Positions 1-10,345 of a DNA stretch of 64,000 nt are shown here, piece by piece. This stretch comes from Dermanyssus gallinae (taxonomy: Eukaryota > Arthropoda > Arachnida > Mesostigmata > Dermanyssidae): NCBI GenBank assembly GCA_003439945.1, contig QVRM01005607.1, forward strand, positions 248,001-312,000, in the 5' to 3' direction. The notes under the pieces are model-generated. The model was not told the DNA's origin. It was given only the letters and a program-made list of their open reading frames with translations, and did no database searches. The translations under genes and the position numbers were made by a program. Numbering within the stretch: position 1 is the first letter of the stretch; every line of letters begins with the position of its first letter.

Positions 1-864
1 ACGGAAACAACAAGACAGAAGCAGGGGCAATTGCAGGCCCGGGCAAGGTTTCTCATACCCCATGGCGAGCGGGAGGATAGAGCTAGGCTGGTGGTATTCG
101 TTGAACGACTAAGCGCCCATTGAAGTGCTGACTCGCGTTGTACAGAACGGTTCGATCATTATTAGATACGGTATGTGTGTATTTAGAAGTTCTCGAACGA
201 TATGGACGACAGTAATGGTGTATCTGTACTGGCTGGTATTTTTCTTACTAAGCATTAAAAACTTTTAGAAAAGTTTTTTTTTATTTATTTATATATTTCC
301 AGGCGTTCTTATGAATGTTTTGAATTATCCCAACAGAAAGGAATGAGGACGTTTTCCGTACATCGATTGTACTCGCAATGACGAGAATGCTTTGCTTCGT
401 TCACCGCCGTTGCCTACGTTTTTGTTAGTGTTGTTGTACACTTGTGGCGAGATTATAGGGTATAGTTGTATCGGTACCATTGGTGCGTTTCTGGTCGATC
501 TTGCTGCGCAGTGGTGAGCGCACGTTTAAAACGTGTTTTCTAGAATGACCTACATTTAGATCTACTGATCTAAATTTATTTATTCGTGACATAGTAGCCA
601 TCGGCAAGTGATCTTGCCAGCTTGCCAAGCTATTGCGTTTAATTGCCAAGGTAGCCTGCTGTAGTTACGTACGAACGGGCTGGCCAGTGTAAGTCTTTCT
701 GTGGGGGTGGTCGTTATTGAGAGCTGAGCCAATGGGGTGCCAACACCAACTGCCCACACAGTATCGACTGGGGCCAGTTTGACACCTTTTGAAGTAAATG
801 GACACGCAACGCTTGCGTCAGCGTTGGGTTTCACCAGTAATCGACAGCAGATCAAAAATAAAAT
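1..864. other. Gene-free unique sequence
   Basis: Both strands were read and no coding exon, RNA gene or mobile element was recognised. The open frames here (up to about 90 codons) show no family motif and no convincing splice signals. A short T-rich stretch lies near 276-298. It could be intron or intergenic DNA. Confidence 0.5.
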
Positions 865-942
865 ACAACAACAACAGCAGTAACAACAACAACAATAACA
901 ACAACAACAACAACAAAAACAACAGCAATAGCAACAACAACA
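865..942. repeat. (AAC)n imperfect microsatellite
   Basis: AAC/CAA triplets interrupted by single-base changes (CAG, TAA, AAA). The same motif, or its complement GTT, recurs more than 20 times in the window. It gives long poly-Asn and poly-Leu open frames that should not be taken as genes. Confidence 0.9.
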
Positions 943-1247
943 CTATGCGGCGTGCCACGTCGCGATCGGCGCCATCGTCATCGGACGCTCTTACGGCGGC
1001 TAGGTGACTCGCGCTCACACAGCGTTGCTTCCGCCGTCCGAACTCATTTGTTGGTTCGGTGAGCGGCGTGTACGGAACGTGCGAGCGAGCAAGCACATGA
1101 TACGGTCGATCGATCCTATCCGATTAGGTTTCGCTGTTGTTCATTGCTGTTGGCCATTTTTTTTGTTGCTTGCTGTCTTTGATGTTCTCGTTATGCCCTG
1201 ATCCCATCCGACCCATCCCGCGCCTCCTGCGTTCGGAACACACAGCC

Positions 1248-1267
1248 GGGGGGGGGGGGGGGGGGGG
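1248..1267. repeat. (G)20 homopolymer
   Basis: An uninterrupted run of 20 G, the longest of eight G or C runs of at least 11 bases in this window. Runs this long are prone to G-quadruplex formation and to length error in sequencing and assembly. Confidence 0.9.
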
Positions 1268-3369
1268 CTCAGTGGTGCTAGCTCGACGGCGGCCTTGTTG
1301 AACGCTGACGATCGATGCCTTGATGGCGGTGCGTTGATCCCACACAAACGTCCTCACACAGATGATCGGATGAGCAGCCTGCCAATCGGCAATGGCAGCC
1401 CAACTGTCGTATCTGACCCCCGAGGGGGTTCGGGGACGAAGAAAAAGAGGCTCGCGAAGACCAAGGGGTAAGGGGATTGCCAATTATAGGGGGCCCGCCG
1501 CGGGAAACGAGATCGTCTGCTGCCGGCTATGCGATTCATTGGCAAAGCCGAACGCCAAAGGTAACCAAACAGACAAGAGTCAAGCAAGCAATCGCTGATT
1601 CGCTGCTGCTGTTGCTGCAGCATACGTCACTTGTCCAGTCCAATGGGGGCCTGTCCAGATGAGACAGAGGCGCTATAGATAACGGCGGCCCCGGTTACCT
1701 ATGTATCTGTAACCTTACAGTTATTTAGTTAACTAGCTAATAACTAACCACACCCCATAATCAGTAGTATCGCCGTGGCTATCGTCAGGCCAATATTACT
1801 GGTCGATGTACTGGTGGCACAATGTCTGTATTGGCCTTCCACCTGCGTAGTTACAGTACTGTCACTTGGTTTGAGGGATGCCAGGGAACTAACTCTCCTA
1901 AGTCAAATCGGTGTCGCCGACCGTCGCTGGTTGAAAAGTCGACGAAAAGAATTGCCGTTGTCATCGCTGGCCTCGAACCTATGTTTTTGCGCGAGAGTAT
2001 GTGTGTGTATGTATGTAGATGACTAAACGTGCACGTAGATTGTGTTTCTAACTACTTCGAACTATCGTTGAGCAAACAACAAGACCGTGTGCCGTGTGCA
2101 ACAGTGCTCATTTCATCATCACATTTATTCCACTCATAATGAGTACGCATACAACATCGATACTTATACTGTTGTCAGCGGCTTTCGCCATCTCATTTCA
2201 GAGAGGCAGTGAAGCGACCTCTTCGAAAGGGCCAGAGAGACAGATACGCATGATACTTCGTACGTGCTTGAAAGCATAGTCGACAGATGCATTTTGTCAT
2301 ACTCCTCGTGGAAGATCGTATTCGAACAGACCAGGTGGTAGGCAGAATGGTAGTTATGAACTATATATATATATATATTATGGACGCGGCGACTGTTACG
2401 TGCGAGAGCAGACCAGAGGTGAGAGGCGCGGAAAATATCCAGGTATCCAAGCTCTCGTCAGATTTGTTCAACTTCATTCCATTGCCATTTCGAGATGAGT
2501 CTCATCTAGCTCCTAGACTAGAACACCAGTCGACCCCGGATCTCCGGCTAGGGTCTCACTAAAAAGTCGCGGACATAATTTCATGACATTAACAATTATG
2601 TTCAAAAGAACTTGTTCTAATTGACTGTTTTTATTATTATTATTATTATTAGAAGCACTAACAGCGAGATCGGTCATCACTGTGGTGTGCGCTGACGCTG
2701 ACTTAACCTGATGTGTATCTGAAGCTGTGTGTGCGCTAACTATGCGCTACATTGTCTATTTTCCTGCTTCTGTTGCTGTTCTTGCTATTTTGGCAGTGTC
2801 ACGCTGGAGCAGGAGTGCTGCCCGGAGCTTCTGGTTGAGTCCACCACTCGTCGATGTCTGATGTGACCTGTCGGATGAGCAGATGCATAGATAGTGGTAG
2901 ATGGAAATCAAACTAGCGTCTGTCTCGTAAGGCTGCGCGTGAGACATTGCGTGAGACGGGCGGTATCGCACCGGTAGGCCTACCGTCGACGATATGCATC
3001 TGATAGACGCTTAAAACATCTCGAAGACATACAGACAACATGATTCTGATTCTGATTCCGATCGACCGATGCTAACCTGACGTATCTACGTCGGACAATC
3101 GGCGGCTATTGTCTCCACTGTCAGACCAAGAACATCGCATCAGCAACGCCAGCCAGCCAGTCAGCCCACGGAATCGGGCTGTTCCTGTCATGTTTGTCTA
3201 CACATCTGGGACGCCATGATATTCAACAGAACAGAACGTCGTATCGTTGTGCCGCGACGTATTCTGTATCGGAGTAGCGTCACGGAAATACCGTGACGAT
3301 TGCGCGACTCCACAACGAATTTGCCTTGGCGGGATATTAGACTAGTACAAATAGTAATGCCAGCTATAA

Positions 3370-3406
<37 letters not shown>

Positions 3407-4452
3407 TATACAGTACATAAACAACATATCCTGCCCAAAGCATATCTGCCATGAGCGGAACCCCTCTTTATTTATCGCTCTGTCCATCGTGTTGCTCTTG
3501 GCCAGATTGAGCAATGAGCCGAAGTGTAGACACACGCGTGTATATATATATATATATATATGTCTGCCCACTTATAAACGAAATTGCGTTTTCTAGTTTT
3601 TTTTTAACGTTTGGTCTAATTTAAACGAGGAAGTTTAAACGTTCGTGGTATATGCCTTTCTTGGAGTAGCGAGCAATGTTTTGTTGAACGATTTGTATAT
3701 TGTCGATTATTGTCCCAAGTTAGCTCCTAGCTGCGACTTTTTTGTATCCCTTCTTTTTGTGTGTGCTTATCGCTGATTTCGTCTAAGAGAGGTCGTTTTT
3801 GTTCGACTGTATGTATAGGTTGTTCTTGTAGCCCTTGACTTGTTGTGGCTGGTTGCGAGCACGTCACTTCGCCTTAAATGACATCTTTATTCGCGCAAAT
3901 GAGATATGCTAGCTTTCCGTGTGTACTGGAACCCCCGGATCACCCAGGGATGATCGAGAAAGGCCTGACGGTCTGACTCTGGCACCTATTAAGTGTGGCC
4001 GCATGCTTGTTTGGGACTCATTTCTAACCGACTCGTTAGCTCCTCTATGGTCGGCGCAGGTGTGGACCAAGCAGGTCATGCCTCTAGGTTAGCAGAGGCT
4101 AATAAATGTCAAAAAAATACTCTAGCGTTAATTAGCCGCGCGAATTTAGTGCGTTGGCGTTCGAGACTATGGGAGCTGCAGGCCCCCTTACACTCAAGCA
4201 AATTCAGCGCGTAGGTGGAAGCTTTTACCTTCTTCGACGGGAGACTCAAGAGCATCCGAACTCTGGCGTCAGAGGCTGTCGCTCGACATTTACCGAGGAA
4301 ATAAGAAAAGAGGAGCTGCGTCTATTCAGGGCACATTTTTAAACTGGGCTTACATTCGAACTGACCACACATTTGCGGTGAGACGGTTGTCGACTCCAAA
4401 GTGCTAACATAGCAAAGTTATTTAAGTAAATACTTATATTGTGTTGCATACG
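1268..4452. other. Gene-free span with short TA and ATT arrays
   Basis: No gene recognised. It holds TA arrays at about 2362-2379, 3371-3404 and 3540-3561, and an (ATT)n tract at about 2629-2650. The remainder is unique sequence of mixed composition. Open frames of 60-130 codons are either TA-derived (Tyr-Ile runs) or lack recognisable domains. Confidence 0.5.
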
Positions 4453-4466
4453 AATAATAATAGTAA

Positions 4467-4535
<69 letters not shown>
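4453..4535. repeat. (AAT)n microsatellite
   Basis: About 27 AAT units with a few substitutions near the 5' edge (TAG, AAA). It is one of three AAT arrays; the others are near 23.3 kb and 62.0 kb. Confidence 0.9.
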
Positions 4536-4537
<2 letters not shown>

Positions 4538-5232
4538 GTAACAATAATCCCTTGTTCATTGTTGTTACTATTCTTGCCTAAACTTTAGCACGATTGTTCA
4601 GAGACACAGAGAGGGACAAGGAGAAAGGAATGGTCGCATTTGACGTACGCGATCACGTGCTGGTGATTCGTCGTCAGCGTTTTTGCAGCGTTGATTTGGC
4701 AGCTGATTTGTTGCGTCTCTTCGTCTTCTTCGACTTCGGCCATGATGTCTGTCTGTCTGTCTGCCCATATATATATATGTCCGACTGTGATAGTAGTTAT
4801 TACTGTTACACAGTAGCCTCGTCTTCTTATTGCAATCTTAGAGGGGAGTTCTCATTGAAGTAGTAGTAGTAGTAGTGGTAGTGGTTGTAGTTAAAGTGAG
4901 AAGCATAGAGGTCCCGGTGGCGGTGGCAGCCGTTGGCTTAGTAAAGTTGAGTTGACGAAGTACAGCTGATGAGTGACGTGTGCTGGCGCTCTGGTCAAGC
5001 AACCACCGTCAAGGCGAGGCCGTCGGGTCCATCGGTGGGCGGCGGTGGTTCCGACTTGGCCTCCTGATTGGCGAACCTGAGCACGCAAATGCAGCTCTTC
5101 GGCACAACGATTCTATCTACGTCTACGTCCTCCATTCATTCCGTAGTGCTGTCGATGTCTTCTGCTGACGCTGAAGATTATAGTGGTCAGAAGACAACGC
5201 TATGCGTTGAGCACAATGAGCGCATAGCATTG

Positions 5233-5620
5233 TTGTTGCAGTTGTTGTTGTTACTGTTATTGCTATAGGTGTTGTTGTTGTGACTTTTGTCGCTATTATC
5301 GTTGTTGCCGTTTCTGTTGTTGTTGTTGTGACTTTTGTCGCTATTATCGTTGTTGCCGTTTCTGTTGTTGTAGTTGTTGCTGCTGCTTCTGCTGCTGTAT
5401 AGCGGTTGTTGTTGTTGGTGGTGTTTTTGTTCTTGTTGTAGTTATTACTGCTGCTGTGTGATTATTCCTGTTGCTTCTGTTGTTGTTGTTGTTGCGGTAG
5501 TGGTGGTGGTTGTTGTTGTAGTTGTTGGTGGTGGTGGTTGTTATTGTTGGTCTCTCTGTTGATGAAGTTGTTGTTGTTACTGTTGTTGTTGTTGTTGTTG
5601 TTTTTGTGACTGTTCTTCTT
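5233..5620. repeat. (GTT)n-rich block with a 48-bp tandem duplication
   Basis: A nearly 400-bp block dominated by GTT with CTG, GGT and GTA variants. Inside it, at about 5271-5371, a unit containing TGACTTTTGTCGCTATTATC is repeated with a 48-bp period (5281 and 5329). Plus-strand frames read poly-Leu, Cys or Val and minus-strand frames poly-Asn, Gln or Thr. I regard none as coding. Confidence 0.85.
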
Positions 5621-6218
5621 TCCCTCTCTTCTTCGTTCGTCTTCCTCCACTTCTGATGCTTGACGCGTCCGTCCGTCCTTTGCTGTGGCCGCCGCGGTGG
5701 CATTCGTACGCGTCGTTGACAACTCGTCTGTCAGTGGCAAACGAACGCAGCAAAAGCTCAGCAAACACAACAACTACTGTCGCAGCAGCAACAGCAGCAG
5801 CAAAACAGCAAGAACGTCAGAAGAGGACCACAGTAAGCATTGGTGACTGACTGTCTGACTGACTGAATGAATGGTTGACCAACCGACATTGACCGGCATT
5901 TGCAAAGCCAGAAAGTCGACCGTTTCTCTAACAGGGTAGCCGAAGCGGGAATAGAGAGGGCGAGAGGGAGGGAGGGAGGTACTTGGGAGGGGGGAAGAAG
6001 AGAGCTAGGGGGGGCAGACTGTGAAAATGATTGTGTCCGTCTTCCGCACGAATCTTCCGATGCCGCGTTGACCGACCACACGGCGGTGCACAGGTTCGTC
6101 GTCGAGTATAATAGAGCAGTGGGGCAGTTTTGGCATGGCGTGACATGACACTCGTCTCGGATCTCCCGATCATCGATCGACGACGATCGACTTCAAGCCT
6201 TCAGCCAACGGTGTCGTC

Positions 6219-6293
6219 GGTGGTTGAATTCATCTATTTGCGAGGTGGTTGAATGCATCTATCTGCGAGGTGGTTGAATGCATCTATCTGCGA
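6219..6293. repeat. 25-bp tandem repeat, three copies
   Basis: Three adjacent 25-bp units beginning GGTGGTTGAAT and ending TGCGA (6219-6243, 6244-6268, 6269-6293). The last two are identical and the first differs at two positions. The word GCCAACG occurs on both flanks. Confidence 0.9.
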
Positions 6294-6439
6294 GCCAACG
6301 AGCACGAGAATCAAGATCTGCATGTTCTGCAGCAGTAGCAGTAGCAACAGCATCACATCGTGAGTACCGACTTTATCGGTGCTTCATCACTACATATAAT
6401 GATAGGAGTGCTGTCTTCAGCTGGTAGAGTCAGAGCTTT

Positions 6440-7200
6440 TGGCAAACTCGTGGGTTTGCTGTTGCGGCTGTTGTTGTGATTGTTGAAGTTGTTGCTGTTG
6501 TCAGCTTGACATATCAACGAACGCCGGGCACGACGAAACCGACAACGACTTGATTTCACGCAGATGCGACAGAGACACGGGTGATCGTTGTCTCGTTGCT
6601 GCCAAGCAGATGTGTCGATTGACATAGTAGTTGTACCCCTCAACGTAGTATATACAATTGTAGTAATTTTCGTTTTCTATTATTTTTGTTGTTTGTTGTA
6701 GTTGTTGTTGTCGTTGTGTTAGTAGTTGTTGTTGTTGACGGCGGTGGCGGCATCGTTGTAGAAGCACCGCCAACGGTAGCGCGGTTAGTCCTCATTCTTG
6801 CAGATACACTCGTTTTCATGTTGTTTGTCGCCCTTGTTTCTGATTAATTGACGCATGGTTGTGTTTGACGAACAAACAGTTAACACAGTTCGGGAAAATG
6901 AGAAGCGTCCGAAAGTGCGACCTGCCAGGTGAACGCGATGAAAAAACTACCGTCTCATCACTAGCTTATATATCGGTCGTGATGTTGTTATTTCGGTTGT
7001 TGTTGTTGTTGTTGCTGTTGTCTCTGTTGACGTTGGCATCAGATTGGCAGTGTTTGTAGTTCTAGTAGAAGCGAGCGGTCATAATAACGGGCAGTCTTCT
7101 GTTGTTGTCGTTGTTGTTGTTGCTACTGCTGCTGCTCTTATTGTTTGTTCGGCCCTTGTTGTTGCTTTTTGTTGTCACTGGTGCTGTTGTTCTTGAACCA
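6440..7200. repeat. Cluster of GTT-type triplet tracts
   Basis: Several separate GTT/TTG tracts (about 6462-6505, 6690-6740, 6975-7030 and 7090-7190) separated by unique sequence. The spacer ORFs show no recognisable domains and no gene is called. Confidence 0.7.
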
Positions 7201-8430
7201 ATTGACAGAAGACCTACTTCAGGTCATTTTTTTGTTGACAGCCAAGGCTTATGCCGTAGCTGATAGCCGGGTAATTGGAAGCTATTTTGGCACGAGTTGA
7301 ATTACATTGGAGAGTAACCGCTGATCGCAACAACTGCTCACTGAACAGATCAACAACAATAAAAAACAATACGGAAAACTGACGACATCGCCAAGAGAAG
7401 TAGAACCATAAATGTGACCTACAACACCCAAGATGGCCCCGTGTTTCGCCGCCGCGGAGCATTTCGAGTCAGCAAGAGACTAGTAACTAACAAGTCTAGC
7501 TCGGGCGCGTCGTTAAGCCTATAGTCTATATGCGAAAGTCTAGGTCTGTTTATGCATCTCTTGCGAGGCGCCGAACACAACTCTGGGGAGGTTGGCATCG
7601 GGGGTGAGTGGGGGTTGGTTGGGCTAATCCTGGACGACAACACGGAAAATAAGTCGTCCTTTACCAAGTCCAATGCTTGACTTATTTTGCGCAGATCCTT
7701 TGCTACTGCTGCTGCTTCTGTTTCTTGTTCCCCTTCTCCTTGCGCCCTCGGATTGACGAACAACGGCATTTGTGCGACGCGACATTGGCTGTACGACGTG
7801 TACGATATACGATATATGTGCGGCAGCCCATTTTCTCGATTATGCGTTTCTTGCTTGCTTACGTGCGTACGATTGTGTATTTGCGGTCCGTTGGTTACGA
7901 GCGATCTCGTTGTCATCGGGCTGCTGGCTCGCCAATCGGCTGCATCTTCATCTCCTTTGAGAGAGGTCATCAACAGACCGACCGACCAATCAACCAACAG
8001 CCCGGTAAGAACTTCAGCAGCAGCAACTTCAGCACCACCACTTTTAGATTAAGGCTGGTGGCGCTGAAGTTGCTGGCTAGGAGCGCATTACACAGATGAT
8101 AGTCGGAGGTTGCAGACAGACAACGAAGGCTACAGGCGGAGAGGGAGTGTGGGGGCGCAGGAAAGTGTGTGTGAGAAAGAGGCTGAAGAAGAGAAAGATA
8201 GAGAAGATAAATAACAACGTCGAGCACACGGTTTTGATCATTATTAGTACCATATTTGACGATAATGATGCTGATGGCTATGGCGATTATGATTACAGCA
8301 ATGATACAACTGCTGCTGCTGTTGCTGATGCTGCTCATGCTGTTTATTGTCGTTAGTATTATTAACGTTGTTGTTATAGCTGTATAACCAAGCGGACGGA
8401 TGGACGAGTGAGCGGTCGTGCATTGCTCGA

Positions 8431-8475
8431 CAACCGCCGAGATACCCCACAACCGCCGAGATACCCCACAACCGC
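8431..8475. repeat. 19-bp tandem repeat, about 2.4 copies
   Basis: Two identical 19-bp units (8431-8449 and 8450-8468, beginning CAACCGCCGAG) followed by a partial third copy. The flanks are triplet-rich: GATGCT-like upstream and AGA-rich downstream. Confidence 0.85.
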
Positions 8476-8818
8476 AGCGAGTGGGGTGTTTGCTCAAGGC
8501 ATTAAGAAGAAGAAGGAGAAGACCAGGAAGAAGAAGAGGAAGTTCTTCGTCCGGGGATTATTCGAGAGGTCGAGGTAAGGAGGGAAGACGTCGTTGCTCG
8601 TTGTCTTCGCTGCTGCTGCTGCTGCTGCCGCTGCCGCCGACGTCTCTCTCGACGGATACACGTATTCTTGTTGACAGATCGGCACGCCGGTGTACCTAGA
8701 TCCCTTCTGTCTACTCTGGGAAAATGATCGCATAGTTCTTTGCCTCTAGCCGCAGTCGTCTTGTTGTCTTGTGATGTCGGCTGTTCGATCTCATCTTCAT
8801 CGTTCCGTTAGTCAGACA

Positions 8819-8885
8819 TGTGTTGTTGTTGTTGGCGTTGTTGCTGGCGTTGTTTTTGTTGTTGTTGTTGTTGTGGTTGTTGTTG
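8819..8885. repeat. (GTT)n microsatellite
   Basis: An imperfect GTT array with GGC interruptions just upstream of the 18S fragment. Between it and the rRNA lies a pyrimidine-rich stretch including (CT)n at about 8983-8998. No gene is seen in that interval. Confidence 0.8.
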
Positions 8886-9042
8886 CCATCTGACGATCTT
8901 GTGTTCATTTCTCACCCCGCTGCCTTCCTTGGCTGACCACCAGCATTTTGTATCTACAAGCAGCAGTACATAGTCTCTTGGTCTCTCTCTCTCTCTCTAT
9001 CCCCTTCGCCGACCTCTCTTTCTCACTCTCCCTTGAGAGTGG

Positions 9043-9457
9043 ACACGGGAAAACTTACCTGGTCCTGACACTAGAAGGATTGACAGATTGATAGCTCTTT
9101 CTTGATTTGGTGGATGGTGGTGCATGGCCGTTCTTAGTTGGTGGAGTGATTTGTCTAGTTAATTCCGATAACGAACGAGACTCTAGCCTATTAAATAACA
9201 CACAGAATCTCGTCTTCTGTGGCGTTCCTTAATGGGATCAAGTGTGTTTAACACTTTGAAACAGAGCAATAACAGGTCTGTGATGCCCTTAGATGTTCGG
9301 GGCCGCACGCGCGCTACATTGAGAGACAAAATGAGCTTTCCAGTCTTTAATAAGGCTAGTAATCTTTGAATGTTTTTCTTAATGGGGATAGGGGATTGCA
9401 ATTGTGCCCCTTGAACGAGGAATTCCCAGTAAGTGCTAGTCATTAGCTAGTACTGAT

Positions 9458-9503
<46 letters not shown>

Positions 9504-9610
9504 AATGGTTTAGTGAGATCATCTGAGTAGATGTCCATGTACTTTGTACGTGTAATATTTGCAATGAAGATCAAACTTGATCATTTAGAGGAAGTAAAAG
9601 TCGTAACAAG
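9043..9610 (+). rRNA. 18S rRNA 3' fragment (5'- and 3'-truncated)
   Basis: A 568-nt stretch collinear with the last third of eukaryotic 18S rRNA. Landmarks in order are ACACGGGAAAAC at the start, GGATTGACAGATTGATAGCT, TTAATTCCGATAACGAACGA, AATAACAGGTCTGTGATGCC, the CCTGCCCTTTGTACACACCG decoding-region block near 9465, and GGAAGTAAAAGTCGTAACAAG-type sequence ending at 9610. It stops about 30 nt before the normal 3' end, so the terminal helix 45 is missing, and it lacks the first two thirds. Variable helices are AT-rich but still pair, for example AGTGCTAG with CTAGTACT around the loop CATTA, and CACAGAA with TTCTGTG. It therefore looks like a copy of a real, rapidly evolving 18S rather than a scrambled relic. 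At the 3' end it runs directly into an antisense U1 copy. No 5.8S or 28S follows, so it is not an rDNA unit. Confidence 0.93.
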
Positions 9611-9652
9611 CCTTTTACTTGGGGCATGTAACTACCAAAAATTACATGCCCC
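9592..9652. other. 18S/U1 chimeric junction with two tandem fold-back inverted repeats
   Basis: Two short perfect inverted repeats lie back to back across the rRNA/U1 join. The first is AAGTAAAAG at 9592-9600 against CTTTTACTT at 9612-9620, with an 11-nt spacer. The second is GGGGCATGTAA at 9621-9631 against TTACATGCCCC at 9642-9652, with a 10-nt spacer that contains most of the U1 Sm site. One arm of each pair is authentic 18S or U1 sequence and the other is its reverse complement, as expected from fold-back copying. A third pair, CACTCTC (9024-9030) and GAGAGTG (9035-9041), abuts the 5' end of the 18S fragment. Confidence 0.85.
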
Positions 9653-9767
9653 ATCTTTCCCAGTTTGGGAGAGTGGCAGGTCTCAGCCCTGCCGAAGTGC
9701 AATGGCAAGGCCTCCTCCTGGGGTCTCCGCCTTCTTGATCACGGAGGTCCCGGCACCAAGTAAGTAT
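9632..9767 (-). pseudogene. U1 snRNA copy, stem-loop 4 lost (likely pseudogene)
   Basis: Read on the minus strand from 9767, this matches U1 snRNA. It has the 5' splice-site recognition end ATACTTACTTGG, then stem-loop 1 with the U1-70K loop as GATCAAGAAGG (closed by CTCCG/CGGAG). Stem-loop 2 carries the U1A loop ATTGCACTTC, closed by TGCC/GGCA. Stem-loop 3 is TCCCAAACTGGGA. The Sm site AATTTTTGG lies at about residues 126-134, as in known U1. After GGTAG the expected stem-loop 4 is replaced by the reverse complement of the bases before the Sm site, followed by antisense 18S. Residue 9 is T where canonical U1 has C. No snRNA promoter element was recognisable upstream. I call it a retro- or rearrangement-derived pseudogene, though stems 1-3 are intact. 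Confidence 0.85.
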
Positions 9768-10200
9768 CGTCGCTATCTCGCTATCGAAGCAGATGAAGAT
9801 TGTTGTGGTACAACAGCTCTTGCAAATACACTTTTTTGTTTCGTTTTTTATTGGTATATATATATGATACAACCAGATTTCATCGGTACTACTCTCGTTT
9901 TACTTTCGAGACTTTCGACGTCTGCTACTACTACTACTACTAAAAGTACCATACGATACCGTGTTCGACGAAGCATCGTTATTATTTGCTGTTGCTGCCT
10001 CTGTGGAGCTAAAATCTGCGCCCTTGAACGATGCTGACAAGTACCGCCAAAAATGAACGCGGTTCAAACCTTTATGGTTGTCGTAGCACTGCGATGCATT
10101 TAGCGAATAAATTGACTAATGGATGTGTATGGTAACAGTCTTGCTGGTGTCGTCTGCGCGCTCGTGTTTGCCAACGAGGTGGAAAGGTCGTTTTTCCACT

Positions 10201-10217
10201 GTATATATAAATATATG

Positions 10218-10254
<37 letters not shown>

Positions 10255-10269
10255 CTTTATTTATTTATC

Positions 10270-10342
<73 letters not shown>

Positions 10343-10345
10343 CAG
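10201..10345. repeat. Composite TA/TATT array
   Basis: Alternating TA interspersed with TTTAT-type variants over about 145 bp, with a 76-bp purer TA core at about 10277-10335. It gives spurious Tyr-Ile open frames in two registers. Confidence 0.9.

Noticed and set aside
9043..9610. Part of an intact rDNA repeat
   Set aside because: Both ends are truncated and no ITS, 5.8S or 28S sequence follows; it joins a U1 copy instead.
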